NCBI GenBank assembly: GCA_964545475.1
Contig: CAZJGG010000074.1
Span: 1 to 13,279, forward strand
DNA length: 13,279 nucleotides
Origin: CAZJGG01 sp964545475
GTDB taxonomy: Bacteria > Bacillota > Clostridia > Lachnospirales > JAISER01
Reading direction: 5' to 3'
Shown here in pieces: positions 1 through 6,423 of this stretch. Position numbers and translations under genes: made by a program. A model generated the notes under the pieces. That model was given only the letters and a program-made list of their open reading frames with translations, did no database searches and was not told the DNA's origin. Each line of letters opens with the position of its first letter. Position 1 is the stretch's first letter.

Positions 1-15
1 CAAAACATTGACAGG

Positions 16-61
16 TGTGGAGCGGAAACAGCAAACGTTTCACCGCTGTTTCCGCTCCACA
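16..61. repeat. Perfect 17-bp inverted repeat (hairpin)
   Basis: The arms 16-32 and 45-61 are exact reverse complements (TGTGGAGCGGAAACAGC and its complement) around a 12-base loop. The GC-rich stem stands out in AT-rich DNA. No T-run follows directly, although TGTTTATGTTTTTG lies just downstream at 65-79. It may be the terminator of a gene left of the window, or the end of a mobile or repeat element. Nothing else in the window matches it, so the role is undecided. Confidence 0.6.
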
Positions 62-130
62 TAGCTGTTTATGTTTTTGCAAATAGCTATACAAGAGGAT
101 ACTGTAACAAGATGCATAGAAGTTCTTGAA

Positions 131-175
131 GGGTAGAGGTGTCAGATTTAGAACCTCTACCTTTGTATTTTGATG
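131..175 (+). terminator. Candidate intrinsic terminator upstream of the defence pair
   Basis: GGTAGAGGT at 132-140 pairs perfectly with ACCTCTACC at 153-161, and a G-T pair extends the stem to 131/162. The loop is 12 bases and is followed by a T-rich tail (TTTGTATTTT). It would end plus-strand transcription before the promoter at 254-282. The large loop and interrupted T-run make it imperfect, and a small structured RNA is an alternative. I see no credible coding sequence in positions 1-335. Confidence 0.45.
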
Positions 176-253
176 TATTTAAATATAAAATTAATTAGTT
201 TTTGAAGAAGGCATAGCTTTCAAATATGTTCGAGAAAAAAACTCATATATCTA

Positions 254-282
254 TTGATAGTTGAATAAATATATTATATAAT
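254..282 (+). promoter_or_regulatory. Sigma-A-type promoter for the rloA/rloB-like pair
   Basis: TTGATA at 254-259 and TATAAT at 277-282 are separated by exactly 17 bases, close to the consensus for the housekeeping sigma factor. Transcription would begin near 289, leaving a leader of about 45 bases before the ATG at 336. That leader holds the AAGGA ribosome site at 321-325. A second TATAAT at 296-301 has no matching -35 box. Confidence 0.55.
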
Positions 283-335
283 AGCGACAATAGTATATAA
301 TGAGTAAAAATCACATAAATAAGGATGAAATATGT

Positions 336-1586
336 ATGTTATGTCAATTCTCTTTTAAAAACTTTAAATCGTATAAAAATGAAGCAACAATAGATTTTTT
401 TGCAGAAAATATCAACGAAAATAGTCAAAGCCTAATTACTGACAACAATGATGGAAAAAGGTTCTTACCCTTAATTGCCTTATATGGTCCAAATGGTGGT
501 GGAAAGTCTACCGTCTTAGAAGCATTAAATTATCTTCGCACAGTAATAATAAACAGGGTTTTACCATTTATAAATGTTAATGATAATAAAGGTGATGCGC
601 AAAATTTATTAAAAATTTTATCAAACTTAGAATTCAAAGATAAATATCATGTATTTGATAAAAGCTGTAAGAGCGCACCTTCATGCTTTGACATTCTTTT
701 TAGAATTGAAAATAATGAATATAGATACCAGTTGTCGTTACTTATAAATAACATAGTAGAAGAAAACCTCTATATGTGTGAAATAGGTAAATCAAATGCG
801 ATTATTATTTTTGAGCGTTCAGAAAATGATATATTCCTTGGCGAAACTTTAGAGGGAATTTCAGTTGATAAAATCAAAAATAGTATGCCTTTACTTTCAC
901 TTTTAGCTGCAAGTTATGATATAGAAATAATTAATACAGTATTTTCATGGCTTTCAAGTATCTCATTTCTTGACTACGATAACCCTGATAAAGATAGAGA
1001 AATAATGTTTCCAAAAACTAACAATGAGCAAAAACGGATGTTTAATATGCTCTACGAAATGGGTATAAATATATCAGACTTTAGAGTTGAAGAAGATGCA
1101 GATGGAAATATTTTGAATATATACACAAAGCATATATTGCCAGATGGTATCGAACAAGAGTTATTGTTTGAAGAAGAGTCAAGTGGTACAAGGAAGCTGT
1201 TTGGATGCCTTGCAGAAATTATTGGCTGTATTAATCGTGGGAACCTTATAATAGCAGATGAGTTGGATTCAAAACTACACCCTAAGCTTTTACGTTATAT
1301 AATAGAACTGTTTACAGACCCTAATATTAACAAGCATGGAGCTCAAATATTATTAACCTCTCATGATATAACTACTATGATACCGGAAGTATTTAGAAGA
1401 GATGAAATTTGGTTTTGTGCACTAAATCAAGACAATGCTTCTACACTCTATCCGTTAATTGCTTTTAAAAAAGAAAATGGGAAGCCTCCTCGTAACGATG
1501 AATCCTATGGTAAGCAATACTTAGAAGGTCGCTATGGTGCGGACCCTTACCTAAGACGCATCATTAATTGGGGGGATACAACATGA
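336..1586 (+). CDS. rloA: AAA-type ATPase, RloA/AbiLi-like defence protein
   Basis: A 416-residue ATPase of the AAA_21/COG1106 (OLD-like, ABC-fold) group. Visible motifs are Walker A GPNGGGKST at 51-59, an ABC-signature-like SSGTRKLF at 282-289, Walker B NLIIADE at 303-309 and a switch histidine in LTSHD at 340-344. The opening MLCQFSFKNFKSYKNE is typical of the family (FxxxNFxSFK), which supports the ATG at 336 with AAGGA ten bases upstream. An in-frame ATG at 300 has no ribosome site and overlaps a -10-like sequence. The stop overlaps the next start by four bases (ATGA), so the two genes are probably translationally coupled. Members of this group paired with RloB-type proteins (AbiL; compare PARIS) are known or predicted anti-phage modules, with the ATPase thought to sense infection. 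The defence role here is inferred from family and pairing. Confidence 0.85.
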   Translation: MLCQFSFKNFKSYKNEATIDFFAENINENSQSLITDNNDGKRFLPLIALYGPNGGGKSTVLEALNYLRTVIINRVLPFINVNDNKGDAQNLLKILSNLEFKDKYHVFDKSCKSAPSCFDILFRIENNEYRYQLSLLINNIVEENLYMCEIGKSNAIIIFERSENDIFLGETLEGISVDKIKNSMPLLSLLAASYDIEIINTVFSWLSSISFLDYDNPDKDREIMFPKTNNEQKRMFNMLYEMGINISDFRVEEDADGNILNIYTKHILPDGIEQELLFEEESSGTRKLFGCLAEIIGCINRGNLIIADELDSKLHPKLLRYIIELFTDPNINKHGAQILLTSHDITTMIPEVFRRDEIWFCALNQDNASTLYPLIAFKKENGKPPRNDESYGKQYLEGRYGADPYLRRIINWGDTT

Positions 1587-2254
1587 GTAAAAAACCATTA
1601 AAAGCAAGTAACCAAATAAAATTAAATTCTCTTATGGAGAGAAAAAAGAAAAAAGACTTTGAAAGTTTAGAGAGTCTACCTCCATATACTTATATTGTTA
1701 GTGAAGGCACTAAAACTGAACCTTACTATATATCTGGTTTCGCTGATACCATTAACAAAAAATATTATAATTATACTTCTAGCAATAGGATAAAAGTGAA
1801 GGGTACAGGTCGAAGCACTAAGGGCTTATTAGAGTATGCAAGAATGACTGTTGAAAAAGATATGCCACAAGCAACAATTGTATGGTTGATGTATGATAGA
1901 GACGATTTTCCATATGATGACTTTGACAACACACAATTTAGTGCTGAAAGCAAGAAAGACAAAAGGCAGTATAAGGTCGCCTGGTCTAATGAATGTATTG
2001 AACTATGGTTTGTTTTGCATTTACAAAATTTAGTTTCAGATATAGGCAGAGAAAATTATAAAAAAATACTTGAAGAAGCCTTTGGATATGAGAAAAATTG
2101 TGAAGATACCTTCAATGTTTTAAAAGACAATACAGAAATAGCTATCCAACGTGCAAAAAAACAATATTATGAATTTGGAGACTTACCTCCATCCAAGAGA
2201 TGCCCTGCAACTCGTGTGTTTGAGCTAGTTGAAGAACTTAAAAAATATTTATAA
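1583..2254 (+). CDS. rloB: RloB-family protein (AbiLii-like putative effector)
   Basis: A 223-residue protein with RloB-family hallmarks: a lysine-rich N-terminus, SEGTKTEPYY at 40-49, a GTGRST segment at 74-79, the acidic YDRDDF at 104-109, SNECIELWF at 135-143 and the C-terminal CPATRVFELVEEL. The conserved glutamate of the SEGTKTE block and the DxDD acidic cluster fit a TOPRIM-like metal-binding fold, so nuclease activity is plausible but unproven. The ATG at 1583 is chosen because a GGGGGG stretch lies just upstream at 1570-1575. A TTG at 1568 in the same frame is an unlikely start. The four-base overlap with the ATPase gene indicates one functional unit. In AbiL-type systems this protein is thought to be the effector restrained or activated by the ATPase. 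Confidence 0.82.
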   Translation: MSKKPLKASNQIKLNSLMERKKKKDFESLESLPPYTYIVSEGTKTEPYYISGFADTINKKYYNYTSSNRIKVKGTGRSTKGLLEYARMTVEKDMPQATIVWLMYDRDDFPYDDFDNTQFSAESKKDKRQYKVAWSNECIELWFVLHLQNLVSDIGRENYKKILEEAFGYEKNCEDTFNVLKDNTEIAIQRAKKQYYEFGDLPPSKRCPATRVFELVEELKKYL

Positions 2255-2286
2255 CAGTTGTAGCATTCAAAGTTAATTAACGTGAG

Positions 2287-2319
2287 TTCGACGAAGTCGA
2301 AAAGCCGCTTTAGCGGCTT
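2287..2319. terminator. Two adjacent small hairpins between convergent genes
   Basis: TTCGAC-GAA-GTCGAA at 2287-2301 and AAGCCGC-TTTA-GCGGCTT at 2302-2319 form back-to-back perfect stems in the gap between rloB (+) and the ZIP gene (-). No long T-run follows on either strand, so termination efficiency is doubtful, but the position suits a bidirectional terminator. The rest of 2255-2372 shows no gene. Confidence 0.4.
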
Positions 2320-2372
2320 AATTGCGGAGCAGATATTACATAACCCAAGTATTAGTAAACTAGAACGTTATT

Positions 2373-3098
2373 CTACCTTATATATTCAACCAAAATCTGC
2401 ACAACAAACCCAATCATAGCGATAACAGGGCAGAGGTTGCCAAGCTTGCCGTCTTCGACGGCTTGTTTTTTTGGCAAAATTTCGCCGCAGGCAATGTAAA
2501 TCATAACGCCTCCTGCAAAAGACATGCAAATTGACGTCAATGTTTGGGATATGCTAAATAAAAACGTACCCATAAGCGAGCCGAACGCCATTGGCACAGG
2601 CATAAGTAAGCACATTAAAAATATTTTCAAATAGCTTTGCCCGCTGTCTTTCATGTTAAGAGAGATAAAGACAGATTCCGGAAAACAGTGTATAGCCACT
2701 ATTATAGCCATTGAAAGCCCTAGTGAGAAATCGGAATGTAAAAGAGTTCCAAGAGCCATGCCCTCGGGAATTTTATGTATAGCAATTGCTGCAGCTATCA
2801 TTAAAAACGCTTTTTTGCCGCTGCTGTTTTCTGCTTCTGTTTTTTTCTCAACTGCCAAGGCAACTAAAACCCCTAAAACTATTCCTAAAATTCCCCAGAT
2901 AAAGCCCCCACTTTTAAACGCTTGTGGAAGCATTGAAAAACATACAAATGCCAAAATAACGCCAGCAGTCAAAGCACTAAGCCAATTGTAAATAGATTTA
3001 ATAAATTTGTCTGCCAGCATAAAAAAAAGCCCGCCGGAAAAATACCCAATAAATGCAGTAACATATGTAATAAGTACTAATCTAAAAGTATCTAACAT
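2373..3098 (-). CDS. ZIP-family divalent metal transporter
   Basis: A 241-residue polytopic membrane protein that probably imports Zn2+ or related divalent metals. About eight hydrophobic segments are visible. The two metal-site helices carry HKIPEGMALG and HCFPESVFISL, matching the family pattern of a histidine followed by PEG or PES. A loop rich in Lys and Glu (EKKTEAENSSGKK) lies between helices 3 and 4, where ZIP proteins have a variable loop. The ATG at 3098 is preceded by a strong AGGAGGGGATAAAG ribosome site, so an in-frame ATG 33 bases upstream is rejected. The gene is divergent from the flavodoxin operon. Its stop is TAG, noteworthy in a UAG-decoding organism; an in-frame TAA lies seven codons further on. 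Confidence 0.85.
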   Translation of the reverse strand: MLDTFRLVLITYVTAFIGYFSGGLFFMLADKFIKSIYNWLSALTAGVILAFVCFSMLPQAFKSGGFIWGILGIVLGVLVALAVEKKTEAENSSGKKAFLMIAAAIAIHKIPEGMALGTLLHSDFSLGLSMAIIVAIHCFPESVFISLNMKDSGQSYLKIFLMCLLMPVPMAFGSLMGTFLFSISQTLTSICMSFAGGVMIYIACGEILPKKQAVEDGKLGNLCPVIAMIGFVVQILVEYIR

Positions 3099-3152
3099 CT
3101 TTATCCCCTCCTGTACAAGTATATGTCTCATTATTTTAAATGATGAAAATAC

Positions 3153-3181
3153 TTGTTATAATCATCTGCAAATGTTAAAAT
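3153..3181 (+). promoter_or_regulatory. Promoter for the flavodoxin-sirtuin operon
   Basis: TTGTTA at 3153-3158 and TAAAAT at 3176-3181 are 17 bases apart, about 50 bases upstream of the flavodoxin start. A short dyad (TGAAC-CT-GTTCA, 3199-3210) lies in the probable leader and could be an operator, but it is too short to claim. No clear promoter was seen for the divergent ZIP gene. Confidence 0.4.
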
Positions 3182-3229
3182 ATAGATAAATTAATTTTTG
3201 AACCTGTTCAGAATCTTAGGAGGAATTAT

Positions 3230-3754
3230 ATGAAAGGAATCGCAGTGGTTTATCAGTCCAGTTACGGCGCTACCAAAGAATATGCAGGGTTAATAGCAAA
3301 AAGTATGCAATGCGATATTTACAAAGCAAACGATGTAAACGTAGAGAGCCTTGAAAAATATAATACTATTATTTTCGGCGGAGGTTTATATGCCGGAAAA
3401 ATCGCAGGGTTTAAGCTAATTAAGGACAATTGGAACGCTTTTAAGTCCAAAAGAGTTATTGTGTTTATAGTCGGTCTTACAGACCCTAAAAACACAAGCT
3501 ATTATATGGAAGCTTGGGGTAATAATTTTACTAAAGAGATGGAAGGTAAAGTTGAGGTTCATTTCTTAAGGGGCAGTTATAATCACAACAACCTTAGCTT
3601 AAAGCATAAACTTTTAATGTCTATGTTTAAATCTATGCTAAAAGGCAAAAAAGATAAAACTGAAGAAGAAAAACAAATGATTTCCGCACTTGAAAACAAC
3701 ATAAATATGATAGACGAAGTATCCATTAAACCTATTTTAGATAGTTTGAAATAA
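3230..3754 (+). CDS. Flavodoxin-domain protein (HemG/flavodoxin_5-like)
   Basis: A 174-residue soluble protein beginning with a flavodoxin-type FMN phosphate loop, YQSSYGATKEYA at residues 8-19. The later segment IIFGGGLYAGKI fits the second FMN-contacting loop of the flavodoxin_5 group, which includes menaquinone-dependent protoporphyrinogen oxidase HemG. The C-terminus is lysine-rich. The strong AGGAGG seven bases before the ATG fixes the start. It is the first gene of a tight four-gene operon, with the sirtuin gene beginning 12 bases after its stop. The substrate cannot be deduced, and with no heme genes nearby a HemG role is only one possibility. Confidence 0.78.
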   Translation: MKGIAVVYQSSYGATKEYAGLIAKSMQCDIYKANDVNVESLEKYNTIIFGGGLYAGKIAGFKLIKDNWNAFKSKRVIVFIVGLTDPKNTSYYMEAWGNNFTKEMEGKVEVHFLRGSYNHNNLSLKHKLLMSMFKSMLKGKKDKTEEEKQMISALENNINMIDEVSIKPILDSLK

Positions 3755-3766
3755 AGGAGGCTCTGT

Positions 3767-4480
3767 ATGACTTCCCAAGACTTTAAAGCATTAATGGACG
3801 ATAGTAATAATATTGTTTTTTTCGGCGGCGCAGGTGTTTCAACTGAAAGCGGCATTCCTGATTTTAGAAGTGTAGACGGTCTTTACAACACAAAATACAA
3901 ACATCCTCCAGAGGTTATACTTTCCCACTCCTTCTTTATTAACAACACGAAAGAATTTTATGACTTTTATAGAGATAAAATGTTATATCTTAATGCCCTG
4001 CCAAACACTGCCCATGAAAAACTAGCAGTCCTTGAAAAACAAGGAAAAGTTAAAGCAGTTATAACCCAAAATATAGACGGTCTTCATCAAAAAGCCGGAA
4101 GTGTTAACGTACTGGAGCTTCACGGCTCAGTGCATAGAAATAACTGCATGAAATGCGGCAAATCTCACGGCATTGAAGCAATTTTAGACTCAGCAGAAAT
4201 TCCTAAATGCCATTGCGGCGGAATCATTAAACCTGATGTAGTTTTATATGAAGAAAGCCTTAATACTGATGTAATAGACAACTCAATTGAAGCCATAAAA
4301 AATTGTGATATGCTTATTATAGGAGGAACATCTCTAACTGTTTACCCTGCCGCAGGGCTTATAAATTATTACAGCGGAAAAAAGCTTGTTCTCATTAACA
4401 AATCAAAAACACAAATGGATTCGCTGGCAAATTATGTTTATAACGGACCTATAGGCGAGCTATTTAGCTTTATAATTTAA
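3767..4480 (+). CDS. cobB: NAD-dependent protein deacetylase, Sir2 family
   Basis: A 237-residue sirtuin, a full-length size for bacterial Sir2. It should remove acetyl (or other acyl) groups from lysines using NAD+, releasing nicotinamide and O-acyl-ADP-ribose. All core motifs are visible: the NAD-binding GAGVSTESGIPDFR at 21-34, TQNIDGLH at 100-107, catalytic His119 in ELHGS, a zinc-binding tetrad (Cys127, Cys130, Cys148, Cys150; the second pair is CxC) and GGTSLTVYPAAGL near the C-terminus. The ATG at 3767 follows AAAGGAGG. The gene lies 12 bases after the flavodoxin gene and 12 before the EamA transporter gene. The symbol is by family; acyl-chain preference is unknown. Confidence 0.92.
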   Translation: MTSQDFKALMDDSNNIVFFGGAGVSTESGIPDFRSVDGLYNTKYKHPPEVILSHSFFINNTKEFYDFYRDKMLYLNALPNTAHEKLAVLEKQGKVKAVITQNIDGLHQKAGSVNVLELHGSVHRNNCMKCGKSHGIEAILDSAEIPKCHCGGIIKPDVVLYEESLNTDVIDNSIEAIKNCDMLIIGGTSLTVYPAAGLINYYSGKKLVLINKSKTQMDSLANYVYNGPIGELFSFII

Positions 4481-4492
4481 AGGAGCATAAAA

Positions 4493-5359
4493 ATGAAAAG
4501 CAACAACATACTTGTTTATGTTTTCGCTCTTACAACAGTTGTTTTGTGGGGCTCTGCCTTTCCGGCGGTAAGATACAGCCTGCAGTTTTATTCACCAGAA
4601 TCTATTATGTTTTTAAGGTTTTTGGTAGCCTCTGTTTTTTTAGGAACTTTTGCAGTAATAAAGAAAATGCAACTGCCAAAAAAACAAGACTTACCTATGT
4701 TTCTGTTTGCAAGCTTTATTGGAATATTCGGCTATATGTGGCTTTTTAACACAGGAACAGCCATGGTGCAGTCCGGCGTAAGCAGCTTCATAGTTTCAAT
4801 GTCCCCGGTAATAACAATTGTGCTTTCTTATATATTTTTAAAAGAGAAAGTTAACCTTTATTGCCTTATAGGGGTTTTTGTAAGCTTTGCAGGGTTAATT
4901 ACAATAGCAATAAGCCAAACGGATAACTTTACAATAAACTTGGGAACAGTGTTATTAATTTGCGCTGCAATTTTTACAAGTATATACAGCATAGCCCAGA
5001 GGAAGCTTTTAAGAACGTATAAACCTTTGGAGACAACTACATACTGCGTAATTTTTGCAACGCTATTTATGTTTATATTTATACCAAAATTTATTACAGA
5101 AGCAGCTACATCAACATTTGCAGTAAATGCCGTTATTGTGTATTTAGGCATCTTCCCTGCGGCTATAGCTTATTTAACATGGGCATACGCTCTGTCTAAA
5201 GCAAAAACAACAAACCACGTTCAAATGTTTCTTTATTTAAGCCCATTTGTCGCTTCTATTCTTGCATATTTCTGGCTTGGAGAGGTTTTATCCCTTTTAT
5301 CAATATTAGGTGGGGTTATTATAATTACAGGTATGCTCATTGCAAATAAATTGAGGTAA
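4493..5359 (+). CDS. EamA-family (DMT superfamily) transporter
   Basis: A 288-residue integral membrane protein with about ten hydrophobic helices in two halves, the standard architecture of two EamA repeats. The N-terminal VVLWGSAFPAVRYSL and a PGxxA-like FPAAIAYLTWAYAL in the second half are characteristic. Such transporters export amino acids or other small metabolites; this one's substrate cannot be told from sequence. An AAAGGAG ribosome site precedes the ATG, and the gene follows the sirtuin by 12 bases. Confidence 0.85.
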   Translation: MKSNNILVYVFALTTVVLWGSAFPAVRYSLQFYSPESIMFLRFLVASVFLGTFAVIKKMQLPKKQDLPMFLFASFIGIFGYMWLFNTGTAMVQSGVSSFIVSMSPVITIVLSYIFLKEKVNLYCLIGVFVSFAGLITIAISQTDNFTINLGTVLLICAAIFTSIYSIAQRKLLRTYKPLETTTYCVIFATLFMFIFIPKFITEAATSTFAVNAVIVYLGIFPAAIAYLTWAYALSKAKTTNHVQMFLYLSPFVASILAYFWLGEVLSLLSILGGVIIITGMLIANKLR

Positions 5360-5394
5360 TATACATTTTAAAATAACAGAGAGGGGGCAATGCA

Positions 5395-6078
5395 TTGACT
5401 ACGGTAATTATTTTATTTATAGTTTTTATTATGGCTTATATTGTAATTATTGAAATATTTACAGTGCTGTTTCGTTTAACGGGGTTAACGGAAGAAAAGG
5501 CTAGATTTCAAGTAATATCAATGCTAACCTCAACAGGGTTTACAACAGACGAAAGCGATTTAATAATAAGAACACCTCGTAGGCGTAGGCTTGCAAGGTA
5601 TACTATATTGTTCGGTTATGGCTTTACCGTTATTATTGTATCTATCTTAGTAAATTTTATTTTAAAGTTAAGTGATGCGCAAATGCGGCACATTATAGTC
5701 AGCGCAATATCTTTTGGCATATTATTTGTATTTTTATATTTAGTTACTAACATTGGAGTAAAAAAACGCTTCGATATGTTAATTGAACAAATATGCTTTC
5801 ATTTAATGCACGGCAAACAAACAAACACATATATAATAATTGATAAATACGGAAAAAGCAGTATTGTCTCCGTACATTTTAAAAACATGCCGGAATATAT
5901 AAATAAAGTACCTTTTTCTGAAGGTACTTTAAGAAGAAAATATGGACTTATTGTTTTAGCAATTCAAAGAAACGGCGTAACTATCGAGCATATAACCGCA
6001 AATGATTATTTACAAAAAGATGATACGGCTATTATTTATGGCTCTTATAACAACATAAAGGATGCTTTCGGAGAATAA
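5395..6078 (+). CDS. Membrane protein with TrkA-C-like cytoplasmic domain
   Basis: A 227-residue protein with an N-terminal membrane helix (about residues 2-28), a basic loop containing RTPRRRR, two more helices (about 63-87 and 95-117) and a soluble C-terminal domain (about 140-225). The C-terminal part, with phrases such as YGLIVLAIQRNG and LQKDDTAIIYGS, looks like a TrkA-C (RCK-C) ligand-binding domain of the kind that binds nucleotides or ions in K+ and other transport systems. The start is TTG, preceded by GAGGGGGC; an ATG five bases earlier is followed at once by a stop. The loop motif MLTSTGFTT recalls the TrkH filter region but need not be a pore. It is last in the flavodoxin-sirtuin operon, 35 bases after EamA. 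Function is unknown; a regulatory or transport role is inferred. Confidence 0.7.
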   Translation: MTTVIILFIVFIMAYIVIIEIFTVLFRLTGLTEEKARFQVISMLTSTGFTTDESDLIIRTPRRRRLARYTILFGYGFTVIIVSILVNFILKLSDAQMRHIIVSAISFGILFVFLYLVTNIGVKKRFDMLIEQICFHLMHGKQTNTYIIIDKYGKSSIVSVHFKNMPEYINKVPFSEGTLRRKYGLIVLAIQRNGVTIEHITANDYLQKDDTAIIYGSYNNIKDAFGE

Positions 6079-6082
6079 ACAC

Positions 6083-6103
6083 GCCTAAACATCTGATTTA
6101 GGC
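6083..6103. terminator. Hairpin at the convergent gene ends
   Basis: GCCTAAA at 6083-6089 and TTTAGGC at 6097-6103 pair perfectly around a 7-base loop. The hairpin spans the last codons and the TAG stop of pylSn, just past the TAA of the plus-strand operon; only six bases separate the two stop codons. Both sides lack a strong T-run (ATTACTTT on plus, GTGTTTATT on minus), so it is at best a weak bidirectional terminator. Confidence 0.35.
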
Positions 6104-6423
6104 ATTACTTTAAGGCTTGAACCATAATGCTGAGAAAAAAAAGTATTAGAATATTTTTCAAGCTTCCAGCCCGGTATTTTACATTTAGGGCAAGGCTCTT
6201 TAGCCCATTTGTTTCTAATCCATCTGTTAGCACGGCAGTTTTTTGAGTTATAAACAATAAAATTTTCACCGCAATGAGTTGTTATTTCTGCAAAAGGTCC
6301 TTTTGGCACAATTTCCTTTATGCCGTGAAGCCGCCCACTTCTTGCGGGCCAAAGCTTAATTTTCATTATTAAATCAAGCAAGGGAACGTGTTTTCTATAA
6401 TACCTTTTTCTTTCATTGCTCAT
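6085..6423 (-). CDS. pylSn: PylSn, N-terminal domain of split pyrrolysyl-tRNA synthetase
   Basis: A 112-residue tRNA-Pyl-binding protein, the separate N-terminal half of bacterial pyrrolysyl-tRNA synthetase; it should increase PylSc affinity for pylT. From my memory of the archaeal PylS N-terminus, it shares the LW..R.G..H.IK block (residues 24-36), the CGENFIVYNS block (51-60) and a CPKC knuckle. The four zinc ligands of the archaeal domain (His24, Cys42, Cys71, Cys74 in Methanosarcina mazei) correspond to His33, Cys51, Cys78 and Cys81. The ATG at 6423 overlaps the end of pylC by 11 bases and has no clear ribosome site, suggesting translational coupling; an in-frame ATG at 6444 is an alternative. 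The stop is TAG. If it were read as Pyl, 24 more residues would follow before a TAA. Confidence 0.85.
   Translation of the reverse strand: MSNERKRYYRKHVPLLDLIMKIKLWPARSGRLHGIKEIVPKGPFAEITTHCGENFIVYNSKNCRANRWIRNKWAKEPCPKCKIPGWKLEKYSNTFFSQHYGSSLKVMPKSDV

Noticed and set aside
300..335. Upstream ATG adding 12 residues to the ATPase
   Set aside because: There is no ribosome site, it overlaps a TATAAT sequence, and the family start MLxxFxxxNFxS fits the ATG at 336.
1568..1582. TTG start for the RloB-like gene
   Set aside because: The ATG at 1583 has a G-rich ribosome site and gives the usual ATGA overlap; the extra residues match nothing.
2255..2372. Small gene in the rloB-ZIP gap
   Set aside because: Only hairpins and AT-rich sequence are present, with no start preceded by a ribosome site.
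2653..2991. 112-codon plus-strand frame opposite the ZIP gene
   Set aside because: It mirrors the transmembrane codons of the ZIP transporter and has no recognisable protein features.
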